From positions 3,541,261 through 3,605,260 of the forward strand of contig CM055745.1 of the NCBI GenBank assembly GCA_029465975.1: a DNA stretch of 64,000 bases, read 5' to 3'. The translations under genes and the position numbers were made by a program. Under the pieces are notes generated by a model that worked only from the letters and a program-made list of their open reading frames with translations, had not been told where the DNA came from and ran no database searches. This DNA comes from Dallia pectoralis (Eukaryota > Chordata > Actinopteri > Esociformes > Umbridae). Below, piece after piece: positions 48,151-58,540 of this stretch (position 1 is its first letter; every line of letters starts with the position of its first letter).

Positions 48151-49950
48151 GATATAGAATAACGTTCTTCATTTATTTATTGCGTTTGAACTTTAATAAG
48201 AGCTGTACCATGCACTTTTCTGTCACACTGCATAGACCGAACGCACAAATACAAACACAGCTCTTTCACAACCTGCCCAGATAAATTAAACCCACATACC
48301 CAGCCATCCAGTTTTAACATTAACATTAGTTATTTAAACCATCTTATCCACAGTGACTTAAATAGACAGATACCATCGTTATAATAGCAGGCGAACCAAC
48401 CTATCGCCTTGCATGTTGCTAATTCGAGTTAAATTTCTTTGTTAAACCTGAGGCATAACTCAATTACCCACTGACAAATGACCTAGCCAAAGCGCAATGG
48501 TAAAAATGATTAAGTAAATGCACACAGGCAAACACAATAAGGCCACACCAAGATTTAGTTTCACAGGATAATGAGTCTGTGGGTGACTTGACTGGGTTTT
48601 ATTGATTGTTGTGTAAAGAGCTCCGTCAAAGACTTTAGGCTAATATCACGCGATGCTATAATAAACAGTCGTCCAGGCACCCAGATCTGAATCAGCTGAA
48701 GGCAGCCACGAGAGGCGACATGAACACTAAAGCAGCTATGGCGATAAGCAGCGTAGAAGGTGCGTATGAGGAGCACAGCGCCTGTACGCGCTTTGTTTGA
48801 AGATGAGAGTCGATCAATTAAAGGAGTATCTCAGGATCTGATCCCATTTATTGTGCACATGGCTGTGTGCACAGGGCCCTGAATGCAGAGTGCCTGAACG
48901 CTGTAGTGCGGTAGACCGTATACCAAGGTTGTGACAGATCAAACCAATTAGTCTGGTACTAATCTCAGGCTATTGTGGTATAAGTGACCTGTTGCCCGCT
49001 TATAAACTGCCAACTTCCGTTCCAGGATGCTGTTTCGCTGATAGTCACGATTTATGAGAACGTACGCTACAACTGTTTTTGGTTCCCTCAGAGATGTCTG
49101 AGATGAAAAGCACATTTTCTGTCGATTGCGATAACATCAAATTGATCAGCAATACAGTGTAGACATTGCTGATGTTGTAATTGACTGTTTCAGCTGGCAA
49201 TGACAGACTTATAATGGGATTTCTATATCGATATTCACCCAACAGCCATCACATTATCATCAGTAACCATCACTGCTGTGTTCAGGTGACATGTTTGCTA
49301 ATTGGTAATTAGAAAACCCTTTTGCAATTGACAAAGAAACCCTTAAACTGACAATCTTATGACTAGTTGTGTATCTGGAACGTCAGCAATTCTGGGTTTG
49401 ATTGCAGGCTCCAAATGGCCAATTACAGAGCTTTCCAAAACTCATCATTCTATTGTTGTTCAGAGAAATGACGGACATTCTGGGAGAAATTGAAGATCGT
49501 ACCCAGTTATGTACTACTTCTGTCACAAAATAGCTCTGGCAATAAACAAAATAGAAAGACATAAGTGGGAGGTCCCAGGGCACAACTGAGCCAAAGGACA
49601 AATACATTAGATTGTCTCGTTAGAGAGACAGACGTCTCACAGGACGTCTCCTGAACTGGCAGCTTCATTAAATAGTAAATATCCACATCTCGGCCGATGA
49701 GAAGGAATAATTAAGACCGGCAAAAAAATACAGACAGTGGAAAGATGAATTTCGGAAAAAACAGACAAAACAATATTTGAGGTGTTGGGATTACGAAGAA
49801 CGTTTGCGCGACACGGACTAAATTAACAGATGCTGAGGGGTGCTCGTCGCCATTTGTCACGCATGATGGTCCGGTTGCGCTTTGGTGGTGATCAAATGGG
49901 AGATTTGCACTCTGTAAAAAAGAAGGAAAGCTATTACATCACTTGGCAAG
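48151..49950. other. Intron spacer; possible old LTR at left
   Basis: 48151-48560 has AC-rich stretches reminiscent of the family 1 LTRs, but no TG...CA ends or target duplication could be placed. The remainder is unique-looking, with no gene recognised. Confidence 0.4.
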
Positions 49951-49959
49951 TGTTTAGAG

Positions 49960-50165
49960 CAGAAGCAGTCAGCTGGTGTTCTGTCTATTATAGAGTGGCC
50001 AGCACAGTCACCAGATCTCAACTCCATTGAGCTTTTATGGGAGGAGCTTAACCGTATGGTACGTAAGAAATGCCAATCAAGCTAATCCAACTTGTGGGAG
50101 GTGCTCCAGGAAGCGTGGGGTCAAACATCTCCAAGGCTGACAAGGACTCCATGCAAAAAGCAAAG
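49960..50165 (+). pseudogene. Tc1-like transposase fossil, C-terminal fragment
   Basis: The strand encodes WPAQSPDLNSIELLWEELNR at about 49996-50055, the conserved C-terminal region of Tc1 transposases including the catalytic Glu (in IELLW), then VRKKC and a stop. It is flanked by no recognisable terminal repeats and the rest of the enzyme is missing. Its motif differs from that of the element at 12705-13270, so it belongs to a different Tc1 subgroup. Confidence 0.75.
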
Positions 50166-51452
50166 TATAAAATACGCAATTATTATTTCAATTAAAAAAT
50201 ATTTGTTCAAACCATTACAATGACCATATTTCCCATTAATTTGGCTCCTATTCGATCTCGTGGCATGTGTTTTCATGGAAAACGGGTGTGACATCAAATC
50301 ACCGTATACTGTTGATACTCGATTTATAAAAGCAATAAGGGGTGTGTGAATTATTGCCAATACACCTCTTTGATGCTTAAGGACCAGCTCCCACGGCCAC
50401 CCTTATTGCTAAATTATTCCTCAAGAATTGAGTTTTTTATTTACTGTTCTTAATATGTTAATTACCAGAGTGCACGCTAGCAACAAGGCACATCTGGTGT
50501 TTCTGGTGCTATATATGGCTTATACCTACTGTTGCATTTCTCAAGGGACACCGTCTATACATTTTGTGCCTATTATCAGCTGCTAGCTTTTGTATCTTGC
50601 TCATGTATTACATGCCCTCACGTCATATTGTTTCATTACTCACCTCACTGTAACCTGCACTCGCCATAGCCACGCGGGGAAGGATTTAGTTCGTCATCTC
50701 TCTTGATTGCCCAAATGCTAACAGAAGTACCTTGAACATGATCTAAACTTTCACGCCGTCTCTTAGCCTCTGATGTCGGAAAGTGGTTTTCCTGAACGGC
50801 ATTTCATCCGGAGTCAGTTAAGTCATGCGCTGAATTTTAAGTACACGTTCTTTAGGTTTGAAAGCAAGGCCATACAAACGTCTTGAAATATTCGATTCCT
50901 TTAACTGCGGTGTCCTTGATTGACAATGCCCAACACACGATTCTTTTAGCCGTGTAGTTCACCTTTTCTGACCGTACCTGAGTCAGGTGTCACATGTCAG
51001 GTAACACGTCCTAGTTCTAGCTGTCAGGTGACGCAGACGTTCGCGTTATGAAAAATGACTTGACTTTTGGATTTGTTTCCGCACTGATCACAACGACATG
51101 TCTCCCAGTGGATCATGCGGCGGCTTCACTAGATGACTGTGGAAACGTCACCGATGCTTGTTCTGGAACCAGTCGCTGAGATGAGGTCAGATGGAGTACA
51201 TTAGCCGTGAGAAACCCGGCGTCAGCAGGCAGATGACTGGAAGTGCGTCACGATGTTTCAATGTGCTGAATGTCCCGCTGTGTCCAGTACATCTACCTAT
51301 CAGCCCAGCTCGGCTGTCTGGAGAGAGCAGGGAAGGAATGACTGATGTGGATAGAGGCGAGGGTGAGGAATGGGGGGGAAAAGCTGGACTCAATGCCAGT
51401 GAGAGACATTAGTTGGAATGTTTTCCTGATCCCTGCGGAGGCCTGATGAATC
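50166..51452. other. Intron spacer, nothing recognised
   Basis: Unique-looking sequence with several short open frames; no supported feature. Confidence 0.5.
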
Positions 51453-51525
51453 TAGTGAGTTACCTGGTTAGTTACCTGGTTAGTTACCTGGTTAGTTACC
51501 TGGTTAGTTACCTGGTTAGTTACCC
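51453..51525. repeat. 12-bp repeat, 6 copies
   Basis: Unit AGTTACCTGGTT, perfect copies, running into the next array through AGTTACCCATACC. Confidence 0.93.
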
Positions 51526-51844
51526 ATACCTCAGCTCCACTCATACCTCAGCTCCACCCGTGCCTCAGCTCCACCCATACCTCAGCTCCACCCGTGCCTC
51601 AGCTCCACCCATACCTCAGCTCCACCCATACCTCAGCTCCACCCATACCTCAGCTCCTCCCATACCTCAGCTCCTCCTATACCTCAGCTCCACCCATACC
51701 TCAGCTCCACCCATATCTCAGCTCCTCCCATACCTCAGCTCCACCCATACCTCAGCTCCACCCATACCTCAGCTCCACCCATACCTCAGCTCCGCCCATA
51801 CCTCAGCTCCGCCCATACCTCAGCTCCGCCCATACCTCAGCTCT
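51526..51844. repeat. 17-bp minisatellite, about 18 copies
   Basis: Unit ATACCTCAGCTCCACCC with CGTGCC, CTCCTCCC and CTCCGCCC variants. Each unit contains CAG, unlike the AG-free array that follows about 470 bp downstream. Confidence 0.95.
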
Positions 51845-51945
51845 GACAAAAAGAGAGTGATTAGGTAGAGAGATGCATGTGAAAGAAAGAGTGTCTGTGG
51901 GGGCTGTGATGAATGAGGCAGAGAAAAGGGCGTATGTGAGGACGG

Positions 51946-51982
<37 letters not shown>

Positions 51983-52316
51983 GAGTAAGGAGAGAGATGA
52001 AGAGGGATGGAGGCCAGCCAAGGAATGAGTAAAAGATGAGAAGTGACAGAAAGAGTGAAGAGTTTGTGTGTGTGTGTGTGTGTGATCTGTGGAAAATCAA
52101 TGTAGCTGGCGGGGCGGTATTTCTCTTGCCGTGGCCTTCAACTCGCTTCCCCTCTCGAGGCGTTTGGAGGGCATTCTGATGTGTTTGTGGTCGCACTCTG
52201 AGTGTGTCGAAATCAGCTTTGATCTGTAATGGATTGACTGCGATATCAGTGTAGCATGCAGAGTAGTTGCTAGCTGAGCATTTAGTCATTATCTAACCCA
52301 CTGATTTGATGATCTC
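51845..52316. other. Intron spacer with two TG runs
   Basis: TG microsatellites at about 51948-51976 and 52063-52084 in otherwise unique, AG-rich sequence. The last AG dinucleotide before the exon 2 acceptor is at 52284-52285. Confidence 0.7.
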
Positions 52317-53340
52317 TCTTCCTTCCCTTGTATCTCCGTTCCTCCCCTTGTATCTCTGTTCCTCCCCTTGTAACTCTGCTCCTCCCCTTGTATCTCTGTT
52401 CCTCCCCTTGTATCTCTGTTCCTCCCCTTGTAACTCTGCTCCTCCCCTTGTATCTCTGTTCCTCCCCTTGTATCTCCGTTCCTCCCCTTGTATCTCTGTT
52501 CCTCCCCTTGTATCTCTGTTCCTCCCCTTGTATCTCTGTTCCTCCCCTTGTATCTCTGTTCCTCCCCTTGTATCTCTGTTCCTCCCCTTGTATCTCTGTT
52601 CCTCCCCTTGTATCTCTGTTCCTCCCCTTGTATCTCTGTTCCTCCCCTTGTATCTCTGTTCCTCCCCTTGTATCTCTGTTCCTCCCCTTGTATCTCTGTT
52701 CCTCCCCTTGTATCTCTGCTCCTCCCCTTGTATCTCTGTTCCTCCCCTTGTATCTCCGTTCCTCCCCTTGTATCTCTGTTCCTCCCCTTGTATCTCTGTT
52801 CCTGCCCTTGTATCTCTGTTCCTCCCCTTGTATCTCTGTTCCTCCCCTTGTATCTCTGCTCCTCCCTTTTGTATCTCTGTTCCTCCCCTTGTATCTCTGT
52901 TCCTCCCCTTGTATCTCTGTTCCTCCCCTTGTATCTCTGCTCCTCCCCTTGTATCTCCGTTCCTCCCCTTGTATCTCCGTTCCTCCCCTTGTATCTCTGT
53001 TCCTCCCCTTGTATCTCCGTTCCTCCCCTTGTATCTCTGTTCCTCCCCTTGTATCTCTGTTCCTCCCCTTGTATCTCCGTTCCTCCCCTTGTATCTCTGT
53101 TCCTCCCCTTGTATCTCCGTTCCTCCCCTTATATCTCTGTTCCTCCCCTTGTATCTCTGTTCCTCCCCTTGTATCTCGGTTCCTCCCCTTGTATCTCTGT
53201 TCCTCCCCTTGTATCTCTGTTCCTCCCCTTGTATCTCTGCTCCTCCCCTTCTATCTCCGTTCCTCCCCTTGTATCTCTGCTCCTCCCCTTGTATCTCCGT
53301 TCCTCCCCTTGTATCTCTGCTCCTCCCCTTGTATCTCTTT
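52317..53340 (+). repeat. 20-bp polypyrimidine minisatellite, about 51 copies
   Basis: Unit CCTCCCCTTGTATCTCTGTT; 17 of the 20 bases are pyrimidines on the gene strand and there is no AG dinucleotide. Variants TCTCCGTT, TCTCTGCT, AACTCTGCT and one extra-T copy (near 52866) also lack AG. The array ends 110 bases before the exon 2 acceptor. Three long open frames (287-357 codons of SSPCISVPPL-type repeats) occur because the complementary and sense units have few stops; they are artefacts. Confidence 0.97.
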
Positions 53341-53450
53341 CAACCCCTTGACCACTCTTTAATTGCCCCCCCAACCTGACCCCACCCCACACATTCTACC
53401 CCCGCTCTCTACATGTCAATCTCTCTCTCTCTCCCCTGTCTGCCTTCCAG
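53341..53450 (+). promoter_or_regulatory. kcng4: kcng4 exon 2 splice acceptor region
   Basis: A unique, pyrimidine-rich 110-base segment with a CTCTCTCTCTCTCCCC tract and the acceptor TGCCTTCCAG (AG at 53449-53450). Branch-point-like sequences are CCTGACC (A at 53379, 72 bases upstream) and TTGACCA (A at 53351). Because no AG occurs for over 1.1 kb upstream, a branch point further away, even inside the array, would also be compatible. Confidence 0.8.
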
Positions 53451-54398
53451 GGTGAGTGTTCCCAGAAGTGCCGGCTGATGTTCATGGTGGAGACGGTGTG
53501 CGTGGCGTGGTTCTCCATGGAGTGGATCCTGCGCTTCATCCAGGCCCGCAGCAAGCTGGAGTTCATCCGCGGGCCGCTGAACATCATCGACGCCATGGCC
53601 ATACTGCCCTACTACGTCTCGCTGGTGGTGGACGAGGACGACCCGGCTAAGGACCACGACAAGCCCGGCGGGGCCAGTTACCTGGACAAGCTGGGCCTGG
53701 TTCTGCGCATCCTGAGGGCCCTGCGGATCCTGTACGTGATGCGGCTGGCCCGCCACTCACTGGGTCTGCAGACGCTGGGCCTGACGGTACGGAGGAGCAC
53801 CCGGGAGTTCGGCCTGCTCCTCCTGTTCCTCTGCGTGGCCGTCACCCTCTTCTCCCCGCTCGTCCACCTGGCCGAGAGCGAGCTGACCGGCGCCCAGGAC
53901 TTCAGCAGCATCCCCGCCTCCTACTGGTGGGCCATCATCTCCATGACAACGGTGGGCTACGGCGACATGGTACCCCGCAGCATCCCCGGCCAGGTGGTGG
54001 CGCTCAGCAGCATTCTGAGTGGCATCCTCATCATGGCCTTCCCCGCCACGTCCATCTTCCACATGTTCTCCAAGAGCTACCAGGAGCTCAAGCAGGAGCA
54101 CGACCGCCTGTTCAAGGAGGAGTGCGCGGCTGCAGCGGCCCTGGCCGCCTCCTGTAAGGAGGACCAGGAGGGGAGCGGGGAGTTTCCTCCTCCAGGGCTA
54201 CGTCACATGTGCACGGAGACACAGAGCACATGTTCCCTGGAGTCGCTCTCCCAGCTGGGGAACCGTGGCGAGGCCTCAGGAAATAACCAGCACAGCCCCA
54301 ACCCTAACCATAACCCCAACCATAACCCTAACCATAACCCCAACCATAACCATAACCCTAACAAGCACAGCCCCAGGTTGCCAGCAGGGGCCTTCTAG
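53451..54398 (+). CDS. kcng4: kcng4, coding exon 2: S2 to C-terminus
   Basis: Encodes residues 251-565 and a TAG stop at 54396-54398. S2 lies at about 258-280 and S3 at about 292-311. S4 at about 334-353 has Arg at 336, 339, 342, 348 and 351 (VLRILRALRILYVMRLARH). S5 is at about 369-390; the pore helix and selectivity filter give TTVGYGD at 416-422; S6 is at about 428-455. S6 reads FPATSIF where Kv1-4 channels have PxP. Loss of the second proline is the hallmark of electrically silent Kv subunits. NIIDAMAILPYYVSL and FTSIP/FSSIPASYWWAIISMTTVGYGDM-type sequence favour KCNG4 over its relatives. At 565 residues the protein is longer than the human one (about 519); the excess is a C-terminal tail with an Asn-Pro-Asn-His repeat (residues 534-554) and a poly-Ala patch (476-483). 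Confidence 0.95.
   Translation, partial: GECSQKCRLMFMVETVCVAWFSMEWILRFIQARSKLEFIRGPLNIIDAMAILPYYVSLVVDEDDPAKDHDKPGGASYLDKLGLVLRILRALRILYVMRLARHSLGLQTLGLTVRRSTREFGLLLLFLCVAVTLFSPLVHLAESELTGAQDFSSIPASYWWAIISMTTVGYGDMVPRSIPGQVVALSSILSGILIMAFPATSIFHMFSKSYQELKQEHDRLFKEECAAAAALAASCKEDQEGSGEFPPPGLRHMCTETQSTCSLESLSQLGNRGEASGNNQHSPNPNHNPNHNPNHNPNHNHNPNKHSPRLPAGAF
54300..54362 (+). repeat. 12-bp coding repeat, Asn-Pro-Asn-His tail
   Basis: About five units built on AACCCTAACCAT/AACCCCAACCAT inside the last coding exon, translating as NPNH repeated with one NHNH slip. The six-base half-units are variants of AACCCT, so the DNA looks like degenerate telomere-type repeat. The unit length keeps the reading frame; the stop is 36 bases downstream. 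Confidence 0.9.
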
Positions 54399-54845
54399 AC
54401 AATAAATAGACGGGGCCCATCTGCTCTGTCCAATAGCTCCTTACAGCACACTGTGGGCAGGAGTTTTTAAGAGCCAATCCATAGACTGGTTCAAGAGTAC
54501 ACTGTGTGACAGCCGATCCACATTGTTTTACTCTCCCTGTCTGTTTTTCTCTGTATTGCACATCGCTCGTCCACAACGTTCGTGCTTTCGTTTTAGTGTG
54601 AATCTCTGCATTCAGAAGATGCCGACCTTTGGAAGCTGTAGCCACCTGATGACACTGCAGGTGTCTCTCTTGTTTCTCTCATTTCTCTGGTCTCTCTCTG
54701 TCATTTATGTGTGGTACCTTGGTCTCTACGGGCAAGAAGAGAGGAGAGTGAAGGAGCTGCGATCATTTTATAAGAGACAGAGGGGCATGTGCATCCAATA
54801 AAACTTTGTAAAACTCCAAATAAAAAGACAATTAATCTCAACCAC
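54399..54845 (+). other. kcng4: kcng4 3' UTR with polyadenylation signals
   Basis: AATAAA hexamers at 54797-54802 and 54819-54824 are the first strong signals after the stop codon, predicting cleavage at about 54815-54850. A GT-rich element (GTCGTTGTGGAG, near 54852) follows. A 60-codon frame lies inside (54619-54801). Confidence 0.6.
54619..54801 (+). CDS. Possible 60-residue membrane microprotein in 3' UTR
   Basis: The frame from ATG 54619 to TAA 54799-54801 encodes a short N-terminus, a continuous hydrophobic segment (LQVSLLFLSFLWSLSVIYVW) and a basic tail (RRVKELRSFYKRQRG). That would fit a single-pass microprotein, but the frame is short and could be chance. Its stop codon overlaps the AATAAA signal. 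An in-frame ATG upstream at 54523 would extend it to 92 codons. I recognise no homologue. Confidence 0.2.
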   Translation: MPTFGSCSHLMTLQVSLLFLSFLWSLSVIYVWYLGLYGQEERRVKELRSFYKRQRGMCIQ

Positions 54846-56684
54846 GCAGCTGTCGTTGTGGAGTTCCTTTTTGCGTTTCTGGGATGATATAATCCTATTC
54901 CCCTGAAAAGCTCAGAGATGTGGTGTGTGGAAGGGGGTGAACCAAGCCCTTATTACTGTCCAGTACCTACCAGATAACCGTCACATACGCATCCAACGCC
55001 CCCAGAACCTTCTCATCGTAAAGCCCCAATCGTTTGGCCCGGCTAGTGATTTAGTCCATTTGGTTCTGATAGAGCGATAAAACAGGGCCAGTGCTTGGAG
55101 CCGGATGTTTGAGAACGACTTGATTAATGCTTGAATCCGTTGAACCAAGGCAACTGGTCAGATGAGGAAGCACTTGTTTTGCATTGGACGTTATTTGCAG
55201 CACGTTGACATGTCCGGGGGGTAACAGGGCACAGTCATTACATTGAAGTATAGACTTTAAATCTGGCCCCGTTCAGACATTGGCCACAGAGATATGTATT
55301 AGGCCGTTGCATTTAAAGTTGATGTTTTTGGAAGATGCTTAAAATATGTTCATTAATTTGCTTCGGCAACTGACAGACATTTCATAATATTTTCTGTTCA
55401 GGTACATTTATTTTTAAAGCGTTTAATGCCTACAGGGCTCATCTCATTCGATGTGTAATTTCCTTCTCCAGAAATGACCCATCATATTGGCTCATATTAT
55501 CAGGCGGGTGTGTTATTGAGAAATAATGTTTATCACTGTATCACCAACGATTTAGTGGGACAATATCCTGATCAGTGTAACGGATACCTCAGACATTTTA
55601 TCGCGGACAAATTCCAGTGTGCTTGAATTTTGTCTGGACAAAGTCACTTCTAAATAGTTAGTGAGGAAAACAAAACCGCTGATTTGTAAAATGCGTATCC
55701 CTTCGCTGGAGATGACAATAAAGACATATCAATACTGCTAAATATTGGGATTTCCTGATTGATGAATGTCATTATTCCAACCAGTCGAGAACTCAAATTC
55801 TTTTTTTCATAGTCAACCTTTTGAGGTACAAAAATGCATTGTTTTTGCTACATTCTTTCTAGCGATTGATTAATACGACACATTGTACAATTATGCCCTT
55901 TATGTGTCGTTAGGTTGGTTATGATGTCACCCCAAAACCTCTCCCCCATCACTCTAGTCTATGAGAGGTGGTGGGACTTGAGCTCCATTTTTTACGTTTG
56001 CGTTTTTATTAACGAGTCCAAACGTGGGCAGCTCCTAAGTCACCTGTGTTCAGACAAATTAAATAAATTGCTTGCATTCTCCAGCCTGTGTGTCTTTGGC
56101 CCAAAGCTTGTGCTGAACAATGCAACTACATTGTCACTGTGTCTCCTAGCTATAATAAGCTCTTAAAAATATTACAGCTGACCCGGCCGGTTATAATAAA
56201 ACAATTTAAAATGCTGATAAATTGTATGGTGTGTGCACTGAAGTGGGTGTCTGCAAATGTTTTGGCCTCCAGCTCGCAAAGTACTTCTCCATTCTGCAGT
56301 ATGTGTATAATAAGCAACTGTTGTTTTTTTTGCTACGCCAACTTTTATATTTCAATGGTTTTGTCTGGATTGCTCTTGGAAAATTGCTACTCAACCTGCA
56401 AGATTTTGGAATAAAATATTCCTAATTTTCTTTGTATGCACGTTTACCATATGTGATCCAGATGGCACGCAGATGGTCAAAAAAGGTACGCCCGTGTTGA
56501 AAGCTCAACTAACAGATTTGTCCTGTGGCCGAAAGTTCACAATCCACCTGTTTAATTTGAACTGCTTTCAAGGACTTCTTTTGGACAGAGGTTATTGAAT
56601 AGGCGAGACTAGATGGGAGATGGAGACATGGGTGTCATCAACCATATTTTAAAGTGATGAAATATGATGAAGTAAATAGGTGAA
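54846..56684. other. 3' intergenic spacer, no gene seen
   Basis: Unique, AT-leaning sequence. Open frames of 83-108 codons at 55915-56414 have no recognised domain. No second gene, tRNA or transposon ends found. Confidence 0.5.
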
Positions 56685-58540
56685 TGTTAGGAGACGAAGG
56701 TTAGGAGGTGGAGGTTAGGAGGTGAAGGTTAGGAGGTGAAAGTTATGTGGCGAAGGTTAGGAGGCGAAGGTTAGGAAGTGAAGGTTAGGAGGTGGAGGTT
56801 AGGAGGTGGAGGTTAGGAGGTGGAGGTTAGGAGGTGGAGGTTAGGAGGTGGAGGTTAGGAGGTGAAGGTTAGGAGGTGAAGGTTAGGGGAATGTTAGGTG
56901 GAGGTTAGGAGGTGGAGGTTAGGAGGTGAAAGTTATGTGGTGAAGGTTAGGAGGCGAAGGTTAGGAAGTGAAGGTTAGGAGGCGAAGGTTAGGAGGTGAA
57001 GGTTAGGAGGTGGAGGTTATGAGGTGAAGGTTAGGAGGTGAAGGTTAGTGAAGTTTAGGAGGTGAAGGTTAGGAGGTGAAAGTTATGAGGTGAAGGTTAG
57101 GAGGTGAAGGTTAGGAAGTGAAGGTTAGGAGGTGAAAGTTATGAGGTGAAGGTTAGGAAGTGAAGGTTAGGAGGCGAAGGTTAGGAGGTGGAGGTTAGGA
57201 GGTGAAGGTTAGGAGGTGAAAGTTATGTGGCGAAGGTTAGGAGGCGAAGGTTAGGAAGTGAAGGTTAGGAGGTGGAGGTTAGGAGGTGGAGGTTAGGAGG
57301 TGGAGGTTAGGAGGTGGAGGTTAGGAGGTGGAGGTTAGGAGGTGAAGGTTAGGAGGTGAAGGTTAGGGGAATGTTAGGTGGAGGTTAGGAGGTGGAGGTT
57401 AGGAGGTGAAAGTTATGTGGTGAAGGTTAGGAGGCGAAGGTTAGGAAGTGAAGGTTAGGAGGCGAAGGTTAGGAGGTGAAGGTTAGGAGGTGGAGGTTAT
57501 GAGGTGAAGGTTAGGAGGTGAAGGTTAGGAAGTGAAGGTTAGGAGGTGAAGGTTAGGAGGTGAAAGTTATGAGGTGAAGGTTAGGAGGTGAAGGTTAGGA
57601 AGTGAAGGTTAGGAGGTGAAAGTTATGAGGTGAAGGTTAGGAAGTGAAGGTTAGGAGGTGAAAGTTATGAGGTGAAGGTTAGGAAGTGAAGGTTAGGAGG
57701 CGAAGGTTAGGAGGTGAAGGTTAGGAGGTGGAGGTTATGAGGTGAAGGTTAGGAGGTGAAGGTTAGGAAGTGAAGGTTAGGAGGTGAAGGTTAGGAGGTG
57801 AAAGTTATGAGGTGAAGGTTAGGAGGTGAAGGTTAGGAAGTGAAGGTTAGGAGGCGAAGGTTAGGAGGTGGAGGTTAGGAGGTGGGTTAGGAGGTGGAGG
57901 TTAGGAGGTGGAGGTTAGGAGGTGGAGGTTAGGAGGTGGAGGTTAGGAGGTGGAGGTTAGGAGGTGAAGGTTAGGAGGTGAAGGTTAGGGGAATGTTAGG
58001 TGGAGGTTAGGAGGTGGAGGTTAGGAAGTGAAGGTTAGGAGGTGGAGGTTAGGAGGTGGAGGTTAGGAGGTGGAGGTTAGGAGGTGAAGGTTAGGAGGTG
58101 AAAGTTATGTGGTGAAGGTTAGGAGGCGAAGGTTAGGAAGTGAAGGTTAGGAGGTGGAGGTTAGGAGGTGGAGGTTAGGAGGTGGAGGTTAGGAGGTGGA
58201 GGTTAGGAGGTGAAGGTTAGGAGGTGAAGGTTAGGGGAATGTTAGGTGAAGGTTAGGAGGTGAAGGTTGGGAGGTGAAAGTTAGGAGGTGATTAGGAGGT
58301 GAATGTTAGGAGGTGAAGGTTAGGAGGCGAAGGTTAGGAGGTGAAGGTTGGGAGGTGAAAGTTATGAGGTGAAGGTTAGGAGGTGAAGGTTTGGTAAAGG
58401 TTAGAAAGTGAAGATTAGGAGGTGAAGGTTTGGTAAAGGTTAGGAGGTGAAGATTAGGAGGTGAAGGTTAGGTGAAGATTAGGAGGTGAAGGTTAGGAGG
58501 TGAAGGTTAGGTGAAGGTTAGGTAAAGGTTAGGAGGTGAA
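56685..58540. repeat. 15-bp purine-rich minisatellite, about 123 copies
   Basis: Unit GGTTAGGAGGTGAAG or GGTTAGGAGGTGGAG, almost free of C on the + strand. Variants: AAGTTATGTGG, AGGCGAAG, AGGAAGTG, GGGGAATGTTAGG. The variant string from about 56737 to 57048 recurs exactly 480 bp later (57217-57528), so the array includes a 32-unit higher-order duplication. The right end is looser, with GTTTGGTAAAG units. Confidence 0.97.

Noticed and set aside
52306..53392. Three overlapping frames of 287-357 codons just upstream of kcng4 exon 2
   Set aside because: Translations of the 20-bp pyrimidine array (SSPCISVPPL-type). They are not in frame with exon 2 through any splice and the region lies in the intron.
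56685..58540. Interstitial telomere
   Set aside because: The unit contains GGTTAGG but is a 15-bp GGTTAGGAGGTGAAG repeat, not TTAGGG; resemblance is partial.
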